Source of the DNA: Arboricoccus pini
Lineage (GTDB): Bacteria; Pseudomonadota; Alphaproteobacteria; Geminicoccales; Geminicoccaceae
Assembly: GCF_900187945.1 (NCBI RefSeq)
Contig: NZ_FYEH01000014.1
Coordinates: 1 to 64,000 of the forward strand
Length of the DNA: 64,000 nucleotides
Reading direction: 5' to 3'
The position numbers and the translations under genes were made by a program. Shown here piece by piece: positions 48,023-57,569 of this stretch. Each line of letters starts with the position of its first letter. Within the stretch, counting starts at the first letter, position 1. The notes beneath the pieces were generated by a model. It was given only the letters and a program-made list of their open reading frames with translations, was not told the DNA's origin and made no database searches.

Positions 48023-49432
48023 ATGAGCAACGAAACCTACGATCTCGTCGTCATTGGCGGCGGGCCCGGTGGCTATGTGGCGGCCATCAAAGCGGCCCAG
48101 TTGGGACTGAGGGTCGCCTGCGTGGAAAAGCGTGGCCGTCTCGGGGGTACCTGCCTGAATATCGGCTGCATTCCGTCCAAATCGCTTCTCCACGCCTCGC
48201 ATCTCTACGAGGACGCTACCTCGCACGTGGCGGAGTGGGGGGTCCTGGTCGAGGGGGTCAAGCTCGACCTTGCCAGGATGCAGTCCGCCAAGAGCAAGGT
48301 GGTGATCGGCCTGACCGACGGCATCGAGTTCCTGTTTAAGAAGAACAAGGTCGACTATGTGCGCGGCGCTGGGAAGCTGCGCTCTCCGACGGAGGTCGAG
48401 GTGGCCCTGGCCGACGGTGGCCAGTCGGTGCTCTCGACCCGCAATATCCTGATCGCAACCGGCTCCGAGAGCGCCCCGTTGCCAGGGGTCGAGATCGATG
48501 AGAAGCGCGTCGTCAGTTCGACCGGCGCCCTGGAACTCGAGAGTGTGCCAAAGCGCCTGATCGTCATCGGCGGCGGCTATATCGGCCTTGAAATGGGCAC
48601 CGTCTGGCGTCGTCTGGGGGCCGAGGTCACGGTGATCGAGTTCCTCGATCGCATCACGCCCGGCATGGATGGCGAAGTCAGCAAGCAGTTCCAGCGCATC
48701 CTCGCCAAGCAGGGCATGTCCTTCAGGCTCGGCACCAAGGTCATGGGTGTCGACAGTTCGGGACCCACGCTCAAGGTCGCGGTCGAGGCCGCCAAGGGTG
48801 GCGAGGCCGAAACACTCGAAGCCGACGTCGTCCTGGTCTCGATCGGCCGGCGACCGTATACAGAGGCCCTCGGGCTCGAGGCCCTGGGCGTCAAGTTAGA
48901 TGAGCGGGGCCGGATCGAGGTAGGCGAAGATTTCAAGTCTTCTGTGCCCGGCATCTTTGCGATCGGCGATGTCATCAAGGGGCCGATGCTGGCGCACAAG
49001 GCCGAGGAAGAGGGGTCCTGCGTCGCGGAATTCCTGGCTGGCCAGAAGCCTCATATCGACTACGACATTATTCCGGGCGTGGTCTACACGGTCCCGGAAG
49101 TGGCATCGATCGGCAAGACCGAGGAGCAGCTCAAGGAAGCCGGCATCGCCTACAAGACTGGTAAGTTTCCTTTCCTCGCCAATAGCCGGGCGCGTGCCAC
49201 CGGCAACACCGAGGGCTTCGTCAAGATCCTGGCCGATGCGACGACCGATCGCGTCCTGGGCGCCCATATCATCGGCGCCGATGCCGGCACGCTGATCGCC
49301 GAGATCGCGATGGCGATGGAGTTCGGCGCCTCCTCGGAGGACATCGCCCGCACCTGCCACGCTCATCCGACTTTGGAAGAGGCCGTGAAGGAGGCTGCTC
49401 TGGCCACCTTCTTCAAACCGATCCATAGTTAA
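48023..49432 (+). CDS. lpd: dihydrolipoamide dehydrogenase (E3)
   Basis: A 469-residue flavoprotein disulfide reductase that reoxidises lipoamide. The FAD motif is VIGGGPGGYVAAIKAAQLG, the redox cysteines lie in GGTCLNIGCIPSK, the NAD motif is VIGGGYIGLEMGTVWRRLG, the second FAD motif is IFAIGDVIKGPMLAHKAEEEG and the C-terminal His-Glu pair is in HAHPTLEEAVKEAAL. It is the last gene of the oxoglutarate dehydrogenase set, 49 bp after sucB. Confidence 0.97.
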   Translation: MSNETYDLVVIGGGPGGYVAAIKAAQLGLRVACVEKRGRLGGTCLNIGCIPSKSLLHASHLYEDATSHVAEWGVLVEGVKLDLARMQSAKSKVVIGLTDGIEFLFKKNKVDYVRGAGKLRSPTEVEVALADGGQSVLSTRNILIATGSESAPLPGVEIDEKRVVSSTGALELESVPKRLIVIGGGYIGLEMGTVWRRLGAEVTVIEFLDRITPGMDGEVSKQFQRILAKQGMSFRLGTKVMGVDSSGPTLKVAVEAAKGGEAETLEADVVLVSIGRRPYTEALGLEALGVKLDERGRIEVGEDFKSSVPGIFAIGDVIKGPMLAHKAEEEGSCVAEFLAGQKPHIDYDIIPGVVYTVPEVASIGKTEEQLKEAGIAYKTGKFPFLANSRARATGNTEGFVKILADATTDRVLGAHIIGADAGTLIAEIAMAMEFGASSEDIARTCHAHPTLEEAVKEAALATFFKPIHS

Positions 49433-49478
49433 GACTTCCCGGCCTATCGCCGGGATGTTCGGCGGATGAGGTCCTTTC

Positions 49479-49970
49479 ATGAAATCCATCAAACAGGGAG
49501 CAGTGTTGCTGCTTGTCCTGCTCGGGTGTGCGAGCCCGGCCTTTGCCGGCCCGCCCGCCGGCCGCTGGCGAATCGATGCCGATATCTGGGAGAACTCCTT
49601 TAACGCCATGGCGGAGGAGATGTTCAAGACCTTGCCGGAAGACCAGCGCGACGAGACCAGGATGGCCATGGAAAGCCAGCTCGAGCAGCTGAAGGACCCC
49701 GAGGCCGGCGGGCTGGCCAGGATCATCGCCTTCGAGCCGGATGGGACCGTCAGCGTCGAGGGAGGTGACGATCAGGTGATCGCGGAAGGCAGCCATTGGG
49801 AGGAGACGGGCAAGACCATCAAGATCGCGACCGACGATCCGACCGATCTGGCCTTCGCGGGGGCCGTTGAGGGTGACACGATCGACATGCACCCCGTCTT
49901 GGATGCCGACGCAGCAGCCGAGGCCCCTTGGTCGCGCGACCTCCATCTCGTCCTCAGGCGGATCCGATAA
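49479..49970 (+). CDS. secreted protein of unknown function, paralogue A
   Basis: A 163-residue exported protein with a clear signal peptide (GAVLLLVLLGCASPAFA; the Cys could also suggest a lipoprotein but the +2/+3 context favours normal cleavage). The mature start is GPPAGRWRID. A helical Met/Glu-rich segment follows (NSFNAMAEEMFKTLPEDQRDETRMAM), then a beta-rich part with ARIIAFEPDGTVSVEGG and the GSHWEETGKTIKIA segment. The arrangement matches the next gene, so the two look like a diverged duplication. No family is recognised. It lies 46 bp after lpd and might be co-transcribed. Confidence 0.7.
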   Translation: MKSIKQGAVLLLVLLGCASPAFAGPPAGRWRIDADIWENSFNAMAEEMFKTLPEDQRDETRMAMESQLEQLKDPEAGGLARIIAFEPDGTVSVEGGDDQVIAEGSHWEETGKTIKIATDDPTDLAFAGAVEGDTIDMHPVLDADAAAEAPWSRDLHLVLRRIR

Positions 49971-50102
49971 AGGCCTCCTTGCGCCATTTTAATTGCCGGG
50001 CGATGCATGAGGCATGTGAAGCCCGACAGCCCGGTCTAATTTCTCCAGATAAGGGGACCCCGGAGGACGGGGAGGCCAGCCAAATGACGGAGGAGATCAT
50101 CG

Positions 50103-50594
50103 ATGGTGCGCGTTGCACGTCTTGGCGGCGTTGGTGCCATAGCATTGTCGCTACTGTCCTGGAGTCTGGCAGCTAGTGCTGCCTCCCCCGTCGGCAGTTG
50201 GGTGATTGACCGGCCGGCCTGGGAGGCTGAATCACAAAAGGCCGTGGAGCGACTGACGCCCGTGGTTCCGCCGGCGCAATTGGCGCTCCTGAAGCAGGCG
50301 GGAATGGATCCGGCGCAACTCGTCCGACAGGGCATCGGCGACATGAGCCAGGCTGAACTGGAACTAGGTGCCGACGGCAGCGCGGTCGCCCACAATTTTC
50401 GCAATCACACCTATAAGGGTACCTGGACCGAGACCGACGACAAGATCGTCCTCGAGTTTCGCCAGGACAAAGCCCGCATGTTCGGCCACATGGAGGGCGA
50501 TCGGCTGATCCTCAAGGCCGATCCGTCGACCTTGAAGCCGCAGGCGGCGGCCATGGTGGCCGATCTCGAGTTTCCGCTCCTGCGCAAGCCCTGA
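50103..50594 (+). CDS. secreted protein of unknown function, paralogue B
   Basis: A 163-residue exported protein, the same length as its neighbour. The signal peptide is GAIALSLLSWSLAASA. The mature start SPVGSWVIDRPAWEAES parallels GRWRIDADIWENS of paralogue A. A helical segment with PPAQLALLKQAGMDP follows, then LELGADGSAVAHNF and KGTWTETDDKIVLEF, parallel to the GSHWEETGKTIKIA region. A GGAGGA ribosome site precedes ATG 50103. The fold may be a small beta-barrel of lipocalin-like type, but this is a guess. It is convergent with htpX. Confidence 0.7.
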   Translation: MVRVARLGGVGAIALSLLSWSLAASAASPVGSWVIDRPAWEAESQKAVERLTPVVPPAQLALLKQAGMDPAQLVRQGIGDMSQAELELGADGSAVAHNFRNHTYKGTWTETDDKIVLEFRQDKARMFGHMEGDRLILKADPSTLKPQAAAMVADLEFPLLRKP

Positions 50595-50637
50595 GCCTAC
50601 TTGACCAGGCAGCCTGGAGCGGCGGCGAACCCTTGCG

Positions 50638-51606
50638 CTAGCGCCCCCCGCCTGCCTCCGGGACGCTGCCGCGTTTGCGACGCGGCGCTGCCCCGCCGCT
50701 GCCCCAGGGTGACAGGCGCGATGATCCGCTTCGCGGCGGAAGGTTGTCGGTGGGGGCAGGGGCCGGAACATGCATGGCGAGCAACCGGTTGACGCGCTCC
50801 GCTGTCGAGGGATGAGTGCGAAAGAGGCCGTCGATGCCGTCCATCCGCAGAGGGTTGATGATGAACATGTGTGCCGAGGCCGGGTTATGCTCGGCACTCG
50901 GCATGACTTGCCTCGCACCATCGCGCTCGATCTGCTGGAGGGCCGTGGCCAGCCAGTCGGGGCGACCGCAGATCCGGGCACCTTCGGCATCGGCCGCGTA
51001 TTCCCGGGAGCGGGAGATCGCCATCTGCACCAGCATGGCGGCCAAGGGAGCCAGCACCATGACGAGGATGGTGCCGATGACGCCCAGGGGATTGTTGCGG
51101 TTATCCGAACTGCCACCCATGAAGAAAGCGAAATTGGCAAGAAAGCCGATGGCACCGGCGATCGTTGCCGCCATCGCCATGGTAAGCGTGTCGCGGTGTC
51201 GGATATGGGCCAGCTCATGCGCGATCACCCCGGCCAGTTCCTGCCTGTCGAGGCTGGCAAGCAGGCCGCGCGTGATGGCGACAGCCGCTCGCTCGGGGCT
51301 GCGACCGGTCGCGAAAGCGTTAGGTTGGTCGCTCTCGATGAGATAGATGGCCGGCATGGGCAAGTCGGCGCGCCGCACCAGCTCGGCCACGAGACGGTAG
51401 AGCTCGGGCGCCGATTCCGATGAGACCGGCTGGGCACCATGCATCGAGAGGACCATCCGGTCCGAGTTCCAATAGGCGAAGAAATTCATCGCCAGTGCGA
51501 GGAGAATAGCCAGCAAGGCTCCGCCGCGACCGCCGATCAAAAAGCCGACGATCAGGAACAGGGCGGTAAGCGCCGCGAGTAGCAGGCCGGTGCGCGCGAT
51601 GTTCAT
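50638..51606 (-). CDS. htpX: membrane zinc metalloprotease HtpX
   Basis: A 322-residue inner-membrane M48 peptidase involved in quality control of membrane proteins. Two N-terminal helices ([35 protein letters not shown]) precede the zinc motif [10 protein letters not shown] (HExxH), two further membrane segments and the third-ligand region [11 protein letters not shown]. The tail beyond about residue 285 is Pro/Gly/Arg-rich, as in many alphaproteobacterial HtpX. ATG 51606 has GGAGGAAGG just upstream. Its 3' end faces the secreted paralogues. Confidence 0.96.
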   Translation of the reverse strand: MNIARTGLLLAALTALFLIVGFLIGGRGGALLAILLALAMNFFAYWNSDRMVLSMHGAQPVSSESAPELYRLVAELVRRADLPMPAIYLIESDQPNAFATGRSPERAAVAITRGLLASLDRQELAGVIAHELAHIRHRDTLTMAMAATIAGAIGFLANFAFFMGGSSDNRNNPLGVIGTILVMVLAPLAAMLVQMAISRSREYAADAEGARICGRPDWLATALQQIERDGARQVMPSAEHNPASAHMFIINPLRMDGIDGLFRTHPSTAERVNRLLAMHVPAPAPTDNLPPRSGSSRLSPWGSGGAAPRRKRGSVPEAGGGR

Positions 51607-51690
51607 CCTTCCTCCGCGATGTCGACGCTTTGAAAATGGCAAGCCGGTTGCTACCTGCCAAGTTCATTGCGCCAAGGGGAGGTCAACGCC

Positions 51691-52479
51691 ATGGGACAAT
51701 TGAGCGGCAAGGTTGCGGTCGTTACGGGCTCGACCAGCGGCATCGGCCAGGGAATTGCCCAGGCTCTCGCCTCCGCTGGTGCCGACGTCATGCTGAACGG
51801 GTTCGGCGACAAGAGCGAGATCGAGGCGATGCTCGAGCATCTGCGCGAGGCCTATGGGACGAGGGTCGGCTATTCGGCGGCCGACATGACGAAGCCCGCT
51901 GAAATCACTGCCATGATCGAGGCAGCGACGCATGAGTTGGGGCGGGTGGACATTCTCGTCAACAATGCAGGCATCCAGCATACGAGCCCCCTGGAGACCT
52001 TCCCGCCCGAGCAGTGGGACGCCATCATCGCCATCAACCTGTCTTCGGCCTTCCACACGACGCGGGCGGCATTGCCGCAAATGCGCGAGCGCAATTGGGG
52101 GCGGATCATCAACATCGCCTCTGCGCACGGCCTCGTTGGCAGCGCGCAGAAAAGCGCCTATGTGGCCGCCAAGCACGGCATTGTAGGCCTGACCAAGGTG
52201 ACCGGGCTGGAGACGGCGGAGAGCGGGGTTACCTGCAACGCCATCTGTCCGGGCTGGGTCCTCACGCCCCTGGTCAAAAAGCAGATCGAGGCCCGGGCCC
52301 AGCGCGAGGGGAAATCGATCGAGGATGCCGAACGGGACCTGCTTCGCGAAAAGCAGCCCTCGCTACAGTTCGTGACGCCGGAGCAATTGGGCGGCTTGGC
52401 CGTCTTCCTCTGTTCTCCCGCGGCCGACCAGATGCGCGGCCAGATCCTCTCAATGGATGGCGGCTGGACCGCGGGCTAG
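51691..52479 (+). CDS. bdhA: 3-hydroxybutyrate dehydrogenase (SDR)
   Basis: A 262-residue short-chain dehydrogenase that oxidises D-3-hydroxybutyrate to acetoacetate. The features are typical of BdhA: TGSTSGIGQGIAQALA, LNGFGD, ILVNNAGIQHTSPLETFPPEQWD, the active-site SAHGLVGSAQKSAYVAAKHG (Ser, Tyr, Lys) and the lid VTCNAICPGWVLTPLVKKQIEARA. ATG 51691 follows AAGGGGAGG. It points to polyhydroxybutyrate use and is divergent from htpX. Confidence 0.94.
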   Translation: MGQLSGKVAVVTGSTSGIGQGIAQALASAGADVMLNGFGDKSEIEAMLEHLREAYGTRVGYSAADMTKPAEITAMIEAATHELGRVDILVNNAGIQHTSPLETFPPEQWDAIIAINLSSAFHTTRAALPQMRERNWGRIINIASAHGLVGSAQKSAYVAAKHGIVGLTKVTGLETAESGVTCNAICPGWVLTPLVKKQIEARAQREGKSIEDAERDLLREKQPSLQFVTPEQLGGLAVFLCSPAADQMRGQILSMDGGWTAG

Positions 52480-52506
52480 GGCCGGTCAAGGCCCAGTCAG
52501 ATTAAA

Positions 52507-52544
52507 GGAGGACCTGCCGCGTCGGACGGCGCGGCGGGTCCTCC
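52507..52544. terminator. bidirectional terminator between bdhA and the secreted repeat protein
   Basis: A 15-bp stem (GGAGGACCTGCCGCG / CGCGGCGGGTCCTCC, one G-T pair) with an 8-nt loop. On the minus strand it is followed by TTTAAT, so it mainly terminates the minus-strand gene, but it also lies 27 bp past the bdhA stop. Confidence 0.8.
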
Positions 52545-52569
52545 GGTCAAGCTGATCATCTATGGGCGA

Positions 52570-53064
52570 TCAGGAGACGCGCGGTGGTACTAGCATCGCC
52601 GACGGCATCTTGACGCCCGGGCCGGGCGCCCCCTCGCCAATCACGCTGGCAGTCGGAGCGAAGGACTGTTTGCTGGCCGTGCTGCCCGCCGGCAGTGGCT
52701 GGCCGACGGCAGCTTCACTGGTGGTAGCGCGATCTTGGTCGGTGAAGCCCAGGCTCGTGGCTGGAGTCACCGGATTGCCAAATGTTCCTGGGACACTCTC
52801 CGAGGAGGAGTTGGACTGAGCTGAGGCCGTGCCGCTGGCGGTCATTGGCTGGCCGACGGCGGCAGTGCTGGCGCTTGCCCTATCCTGATCGCTCATCCCC
52901 AGGTGTGATCTGGCCATGCCGCTGTCGTCAATGGCACTGCTGCGATCGACCGTGGTCGACTGCACGGAGCTACCCATGCCATTGGCGTTCTGCGCCATCA
53001 CCGCCGGTGCCGTCGCCATGACGAGGGCAAAGGCTGCCGACGTCGTGAAAAGTTTCATCTGCAT
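52570..53064 (-). CDS. secreted protein with two imperfect repeats
   Basis: A 164-residue exported protein of unknown function. The signal peptide is KLFTTSAAFALVMATAPAVMA. The Ser/Ala/Thr-rich mature part holds two copies of a unit of about 27 residues, starting SDQDRASASTAAVGQP and TDQDRATTSEAAVGQP, each followed by an Ala/Ser/Thr-Gln tail. It has no Cys and is predicted to be unstructured. ATG 53064 (or 53058) follows AAGGGG. It lies 90 bp downstream of the uxaA-like gene on the same strand, and a strong terminator follows. Confidence 0.68.
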   Translation of the reverse strand: MQMKLFTTSAAFALVMATAPAVMAQNANGMGSSVQSTTVDRSSAIDDSGMARSHLGMSDQDRASASTAAVGQPMTASGTASAQSNSSSESVPGTFGNPVTPATSLGFTDQDRATTSEAAVGQPLPAGSTASKQSFAPTASVIGEGAPGPGVKMPSAMLVPPRVS

Positions 53065-53154
53065 CGATCTGGACCCCTTTTGTTGTCCTGCCGAAGAGAA
53101 CGGGGGGCCAGCCGGATGGCTGCCGGGCCTAACGCGGATGTGAGATGGCGGCAC

Positions 53155-54681
53155 TCACATCACGGCACCGATTTGCCAGGGGACGAACTCGTTATCGCCA
53201 ATGCCGAGAAGCTCGGACTTGCTGGGCTTTCCAGAAGCCATGTCCAAGAGATAGTCGAAGATCCGCCGGCCGGCCGCCTCGATGCTCTCCTCGCCATCGA
53301 TGATCGTCCCGCAATTAATGTCCATGTCCTCCTCCATGCGGCGGAACATGGTCGTATTGGTCGCGATCTTCATCGAAGGCGCCGGCTTGAAGCCGAAGCA
53401 AGAGCCCCGACCGGTCGTAAAGGCGATGAGTTGACAGCCGGAGGCGACCTGACCGGTAGCCGAGGCGGGATCGTAGCCGGGGCTGTCCATGAAGACGAAG
53501 CCGTGGGTCCTGAGCGGCTCGGCATAGCGCAGCACGTCGACTAGGTTCGTGGTCCCGCCCTTGGCGGCAGCTCCCAGGGATTTCTCGAGAATCGTGGTGA
53601 GGCCGCCCGCTTTGTTGCCAGGCGATGGGTTGTTGTTCATCTCGCCGCCGTTCCGGGCGGTATAGTCCTCCCACCATTTGATGCGGTCGATGAGCTTGGT
53701 GGCGACGGCCTCGCTGACGGCGCGGCGCGTCAAGAGATGCTCCGCCCCATAGATCTCTGGCGTTTCCGCCAGCACGGGGGTGCCGCCATGCGCCACCAGG
53801 AGGTCGGCGCAGGCCCCAAGTGCCGGGTTGGCGCCGATGCCCGAATAGCCGTCGGAGCCGCCACACTGCAGGCCGACGGCGAGCTCGCTGGCCGAGATGG
53901 CCTGGCGGGTCGCCTGGTTGGCCGCTGGCAGCATGTCGGTCAGCATGGCCGTGGCGCGTTCGATCGTCTTTCGCGTGCCGCCGGTGTCCTGCATCGTCAT
54001 GACCTGGAAATGCGGTCCGGGCTGGATGCCGTAGGCTTCGAGGAGAAAGTCGATCTGGTTCACCTCGCAGCCGAGGCCGATCATGAGGATGCCGGCGAAA
54101 TTGGGATGGCCGGCAAAGCCCCAGAGCGTCCGCTGCAAGGTGGCAAAGCCGTCGCCGCGATCGGCCATGCCGCAGCCCGTGCCGTGCGTGATGGCGACGA
54201 TGCCGTCGACATTGGGAAAGCGCGCCAGGACCTCTTTGGGGAATTTGTCGGCGATGAACTTGCAGACCGAGGCCGAGCAATTGACCGTCGAGAGCACGCC
54301 CAAGAAATTGCGCGTGCCAGCCTTGCCGTTATGCCTGAGAAAGCCCTGAAAGCTCGCGCGTTCATTCACCGGCAGCATCGGGGTCGGATGGGCGTCGGCG
54401 CCGATCGCATAGTCGCGGGCGAAGTCGCCCATGGCACAGTTTTGCACATGGACGTGCTGTCCAGCCTCGATATCGGTGGTCGCAAAGCCGATAATCTGAT
54501 TGAATTTCCGGATCGGCTCCCCTTTGGCGACCGGCCGCGTTGCGACCTTGTGTCCGGCTGGGATCTTCGTGCTGGCGATGATGTTCTCGGCCGCGAGCAC
54601 GGTGCCCGGCTGAATGTCGATTCGCGCAACGACCACGTTGTCGTTGCGGTTCAAGCGTAGTGTTGTCGCCGGTGCGCTCAT
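53155..54681 (-). CDS. uxaA: UxaA/GarD-family sugar-acid dehydratase (altronate dehydratase-like)
   Basis: A 508-residue dehydratase. The N-terminal SAF domain (about 1-90: VVARIDIQPGTVL, then FATTDIEAGQHVHVQNCAM) is followed by the catalytic domain with GFLRHNGKAGTRNFLGVLSTVNCSASVC, THGTGCGM, LGLQCGGSDGYSG-type VGLQCGGSDGYSGI, EVNQIDFLLE and FTTGRGSCFGFKPAPSMKIATNT. The family includes altronate, galactarate and related sugar-acid dehydratases; specificity cannot be settled because no other uronate genes are nearby. Length is typical for the fused SAF + UxaA form. Confidence 0.9.
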   Translation of the reverse strand: MSAPATTLRLNRNDNVVVARIDIQPGTVLAAENIIASTKIPAGHKVATRPVAKGEPIRKFNQIIGFATTDIEAGQHVHVQNCAMGDFARDYAIGADAHPTPMLPVNERASFQGFLRHNGKAGTRNFLGVLSTVNCSASVCKFIADKFPKEVLARFPNVDGIVAITHGTGCGMADRGDGFATLQRTLWGFAGHPNFAGILMIGLGCEVNQIDFLLEAYGIQPGPHFQVMTMQDTGGTRKTIERATAMLTDMLPAANQATRQAISASELAVGLQCGGSDGYSGIGANPALGACADLLVAHGGTPVLAETPEIYGAEHLLTRRAVSEAVATKLIDRIKWWEDYTARNGGEMNNNPSPGNKAGGLTTILEKSLGAAAKGGTTNLVDVLRYAEPLRTHGFVFMDSPGYDPASATGQVASGCQLIAFTTGRGSCFGFKPAPSMKIATNTTMFRRMEEDMDINCGTIIDGEESIEAAGRRIFDYLLDMASGKPSKSELLGIGDNEFVPWQIGAVM

Positions 54682-55089
54682 TAGCCTTAGCCCTTAACTG
54701 CTGGCGCGATCATAAACCGTTGATCAAATCGTTCCAGATATAAGCTGGCTCGGAACTACGGCGTAACATCGGCTTTTTCGCCCTGCGACGGCGTTCAAGG
54801 GCATTCGTGGCATGTCTCCCATGCTTCGCATTCGCGAATGCCTGCCCTCTTCTGGAAGGTACGGTCGTCGAATCTGCAAGGTTGCTCCACCCATTTGGGC
54901 GGTCCGTGCCGTTACCTGGGCCTTTCTCGAGGTTTATTCTCCTCAACGAGCGTTTGACCACAGGGCAGCCGCGATAGCGGTCGCCACGGGGTGGATGGCG
55001 AGTCCATCGCTCCGTCGCCGGAACGTTTCGAGCGGCCGAGCGCTATGTTGAAAGCGAGATATTGAAAATGGATGATTTGATGGTGACCC
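54682..55089. other. divergent promoter region, no gene seen
   Basis: About 400 bp between the uxaA-like gene and the glucose dehydrogenase gene. Frames here lack ribosome sites and coding bias. It should hold both promoters; no clear operator palindrome was found by eye. Confidence 0.45.
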
Positions 55090-57489
55090 ATGGCGGATAA
55101 CCGAATCCAGAGGGTACCACAGCGCGGCGGAGTCCTGGCCAGGATCTCCGCTGTGGTCGTCAGTATCCTCGGGCTTGTCCTGCTGGCTGGGGGTGTCTGG
55201 CTGATCGCTCTGGGCGGCAGCCTCTATTATGGGCTGGCGGGTCTTGCGCTCCTGATCGACGGCGTCTTGATGTTCCGCCACTCTAAGGCGGCCTATCCCT
55301 TCTTCGCCTTGATCCTAGCGGCGACGCTGGTCTGGAGCCTCTACGAGGTCGGCTTCGATTTCTGGCAACTCGTACCACGCGGCGACATCCTCGTGCCGAT
55401 CGCGATCTGGCTGCTGCTGCCGCCGATCTCAGGTTCGTTTAGGAATATTACGGGCTTTGGTCGTGGTACGCTGGCGGTGGCCCTGGTGCTCTGCCTGATC
55501 GTGCTGGGTTATTCGTTGACGCGCTCGGGAGACGATCTCGTCGGCTCGCTGCCGTCGGCATCGAGCGATGGGCCGGCGCAAGCCGATCTCGCGTCGCTGC
55601 CGGACAGCGATTGGCAGGCCTATGGGCGCACCGGCTATGGCGACCATTTCTCGCCGCTCAGCCAGATCACGCCCGAGAATGTCCAAAAGCTGAAAGTCGC
55701 CTGGACGTTCCACACCGGCGATCTGCCCGATGTGGGCCGCGCGGATCCCCAGGAGTCGACCTTCGAGGTCACGCCTTTGAAGGTTGATGACAGGGTCTAT
55801 CTCTGCTCGCCGCACCAGTGGGTCTTTGCCTTGGATGCGACGACCGGCAAGGAGATTTGGAAGTTCGATCCCAAGGTCAAGGACGACGCGACCTTTCAGC
55901 ATCTGACCTGTCGCGGTGTGTCCTACCATAAGACACCCACCGGCGCGCTCACCAGCGACGGCAAGCCCGCACCCGAGGAATGTCCGGAGCGGCTGATCCT
56001 GCCGACCAATGACGGCCGCATGATCGCGATCGATGCCAAGACCGGCAAGACGTGCGGGGCCTTTGGTGTCAATGGCGAGATCGACATGAAGGACGGGATG
56101 ACGGTAACCCGCCCGGGCTTCTGGGAGGGTACCTCGCCACCGGTAGTCACGCAAAAATACATCATCATGGCCGGCGGCGTGACGGACAATTACTCCACTG
56201 AGGAGCCGTCTGGTGTCGTGCGCGCCTTCGATGTTTATACCGGCAAGCTGATCTGGGCCTGGGACAGCGGTGCCGAAGACGAAAACGCACTTCCCTCCGC
56301 CGATCATCACTATACAGCAAACTCGCCCAATTCCTGGACGATCTCCTCGGTCGATGAGAAACTGGGTCTGGTCTACATTCCGGTCGGCAACCCGACGCCT
56401 GACATCTGGGCTGGCAATCGCACGCCTCTGATGGAGCGCTATTCAAGCTCCATCGTCGCGCTCAATATCGACACGGGCAAGAAGGTCTGGTCCTACCAGA
56501 CCGTCCATCACGATCTTTGGGACATGGATCCGCCCTCGCAGCCCAGCCTCGTCGATCTGAAGACAAAAGACGGGATCGTTCCGGCCATTTACGTGCCGGC
56601 CAAGACGGGCAATATCTTTGTCCTCGACCGCCGCAACGGCCAGTTGATCGTGCCCGCCCCGGAGACCCCTGTGCCGCAAGGTGCGGCCCCCGGCGACCGG
56701 ACTTCGCCGACGCAGCCTTACTCGCAACTGACGTTCCAGCCGAAGGCTGCCCTGACTGACGCGGACATGTGGGGTGCTACCATGTTCGACCAGTTGGCCT
56801 GCCGGATCATGTTCAAGGGCATGAAGTACGAGGGCCCGTTCACGCCGCCTTCGACTTCGGGCACCGTTGTGTTCCCTGGCGATGTCGGCATGTTCGAGTG
56901 GGGTGGGATCGCGGTCGACCCCAAGCGACAGATCGCCATCGCTAATCCGATGGCGTTTCCATTCGTCTCCAAGCTGATACCGCGTGGTCCGGACAATCCG
57001 GCCGCACCCAATGCGGAGCACCCGCCGGGCTCCGAGATCGGCGTCCAGCCGATGTACGGGACACCTTATGGCGTCGATCTGCATCCCTTCCTCTCGCCGA
57101 TCGGGCTGCCCTGTCCGCATCCGCCCTGGGGCTACATGGCTGGCATCGACCTCCGCACGCATCAGGTCGTCTGGAAGCATAAAGTCGGCACGACCCGCGA
57201 TGCGACGCCCCTGCCAATCGGCATAAAGATCGGCATGCCGATGCTTGGTGGTCCGCTGACGACGGCGGGCGGGGTCGCCTTCCTGACCTCGACCATGGAT
57301 AATTACATTCGTGCCTTCGACGTCACCACCGGCCAGGAGCTCTGGTCGGATCGCCTGCCGGCCGGCGGCCAGTCAACGCCGATGAGCTACGAGGCGGGTG
57401 GCAAGCAATATGTCGTGACGGCAGCTGGCGGCCACGGTTCGTTCGGCACCAAGCTGGGCGACTCGGTCATTGCCTATACGCTGAACTAG
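55090..57489 (+). CDS. gcd: membrane-bound PQQ-dependent glucose/quinate dehydrogenase
   Basis: A 799-residue quinoprotein dehydrogenase. The N-terminal 150 residues form about five membrane helices, as in Gcd. The periplasmic eight-bladed propeller follows: DWQAYGRTGYGDHFSPLSQITPENV, WTFHTGDLP, FEVTPLKVDDRVYLCSP, GVTDNYSTEEPSGVVRAFD, YTANSPNSWTISS, VHHDLWDMDPPSQPSLVDL, HPPWGYMAGIDL and GGPLTTAGGVAFLTSTMDNYIRAFD. It oxidises an aldose (or quinate/shikimate) and passes electrons to ubiquinone. No PQQ biosynthesis genes are in this window. A terminator follows. Confidence 0.95.
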   Translation: MADNRIQRVPQRGGVLARISAVVVSILGLVLLAGGVWLIALGGSLYYGLAGLALLIDGVLMFRHSKAAYPFFALILAATLVWSLYEVGFDFWQLVPRGDILVPIAIWLLLPPISGSFRNITGFGRGTLAVALVLCLIVLGYSLTRSGDDLVGSLPSASSDGPAQADLASLPDSDWQAYGRTGYGDHFSPLSQITPENVQKLKVAWTFHTGDLPDVGRADPQESTFEVTPLKVDDRVYLCSPHQWVFALDATTGKEIWKFDPKVKDDATFQHLTCRGVSYHKTPTGALTSDGKPAPEECPERLILPTNDGRMIAIDAKTGKTCGAFGVNGEIDMKDGMTVTRPGFWEGTSPPVVTQKYIIMAGGVTDNYSTEEPSGVVRAFDVYTGKLIWAWDSGAEDENALPSADHHYTANSPNSWTISSVDEKLGLVYIPVGNPTPDIWAGNRTPLMERYSSSIVALNIDTGKKVWSYQTVHHDLWDMDPPSQPSLVDLKTKDGIVPAIYVPAKTGNIFVLDRRNGQLIVPAPETPVPQGAAPGDRTSPTQPYSQLTFQPKAALTDADMWGATMFDQLACRIMFKGMKYEGPFTPPSTSGTVVFPGDVGMFEWGGIAVDPKRQIAIANPMAFPFVSKLIPRGPDNPAAPNAEHPPGSEIGVQPMYGTPYGVDLHPFLSPIGLPCPHPPWGYMAGIDLRTHQVVWKHKVGTTRDATPLPIGIKIGMPMLGGPLTTAGGVAFLTSTMDNYIRAFDVTTGQELWSDRLPAGGQSTPMSYEAGGKQYVVTAAGGHGSFGTKLGDSVIAYTLN

Positions 57490-57524
57490 AGGGGATCGCC
57501 GCCGCCCGTACGGGCGGCGGCCGA

Positions 57525-57569
57525 TAGGGCCATGGGGAAGGGGAAACCTTCGCCATGGCCCTTCTTTTT
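57525..57569 (+). terminator. intrinsic terminator after gcd
   Basis: A long hairpin, AGGGCCATGG...CCATGGCCCT, with an inner GGAAGG/CCTTC stem, is followed by TCTTTTTG. Another hairpin (57498-57521, GCCGCCGCCCG with its complement) precedes it without a T-run. Confidence 0.85.

Noticed and set aside
46630-48030. 466-codon minus-strand frame
   Set aside because: Antisense shadow of sucB, rich in His/Arg/Leu as expected from reversed GC-rich codons.
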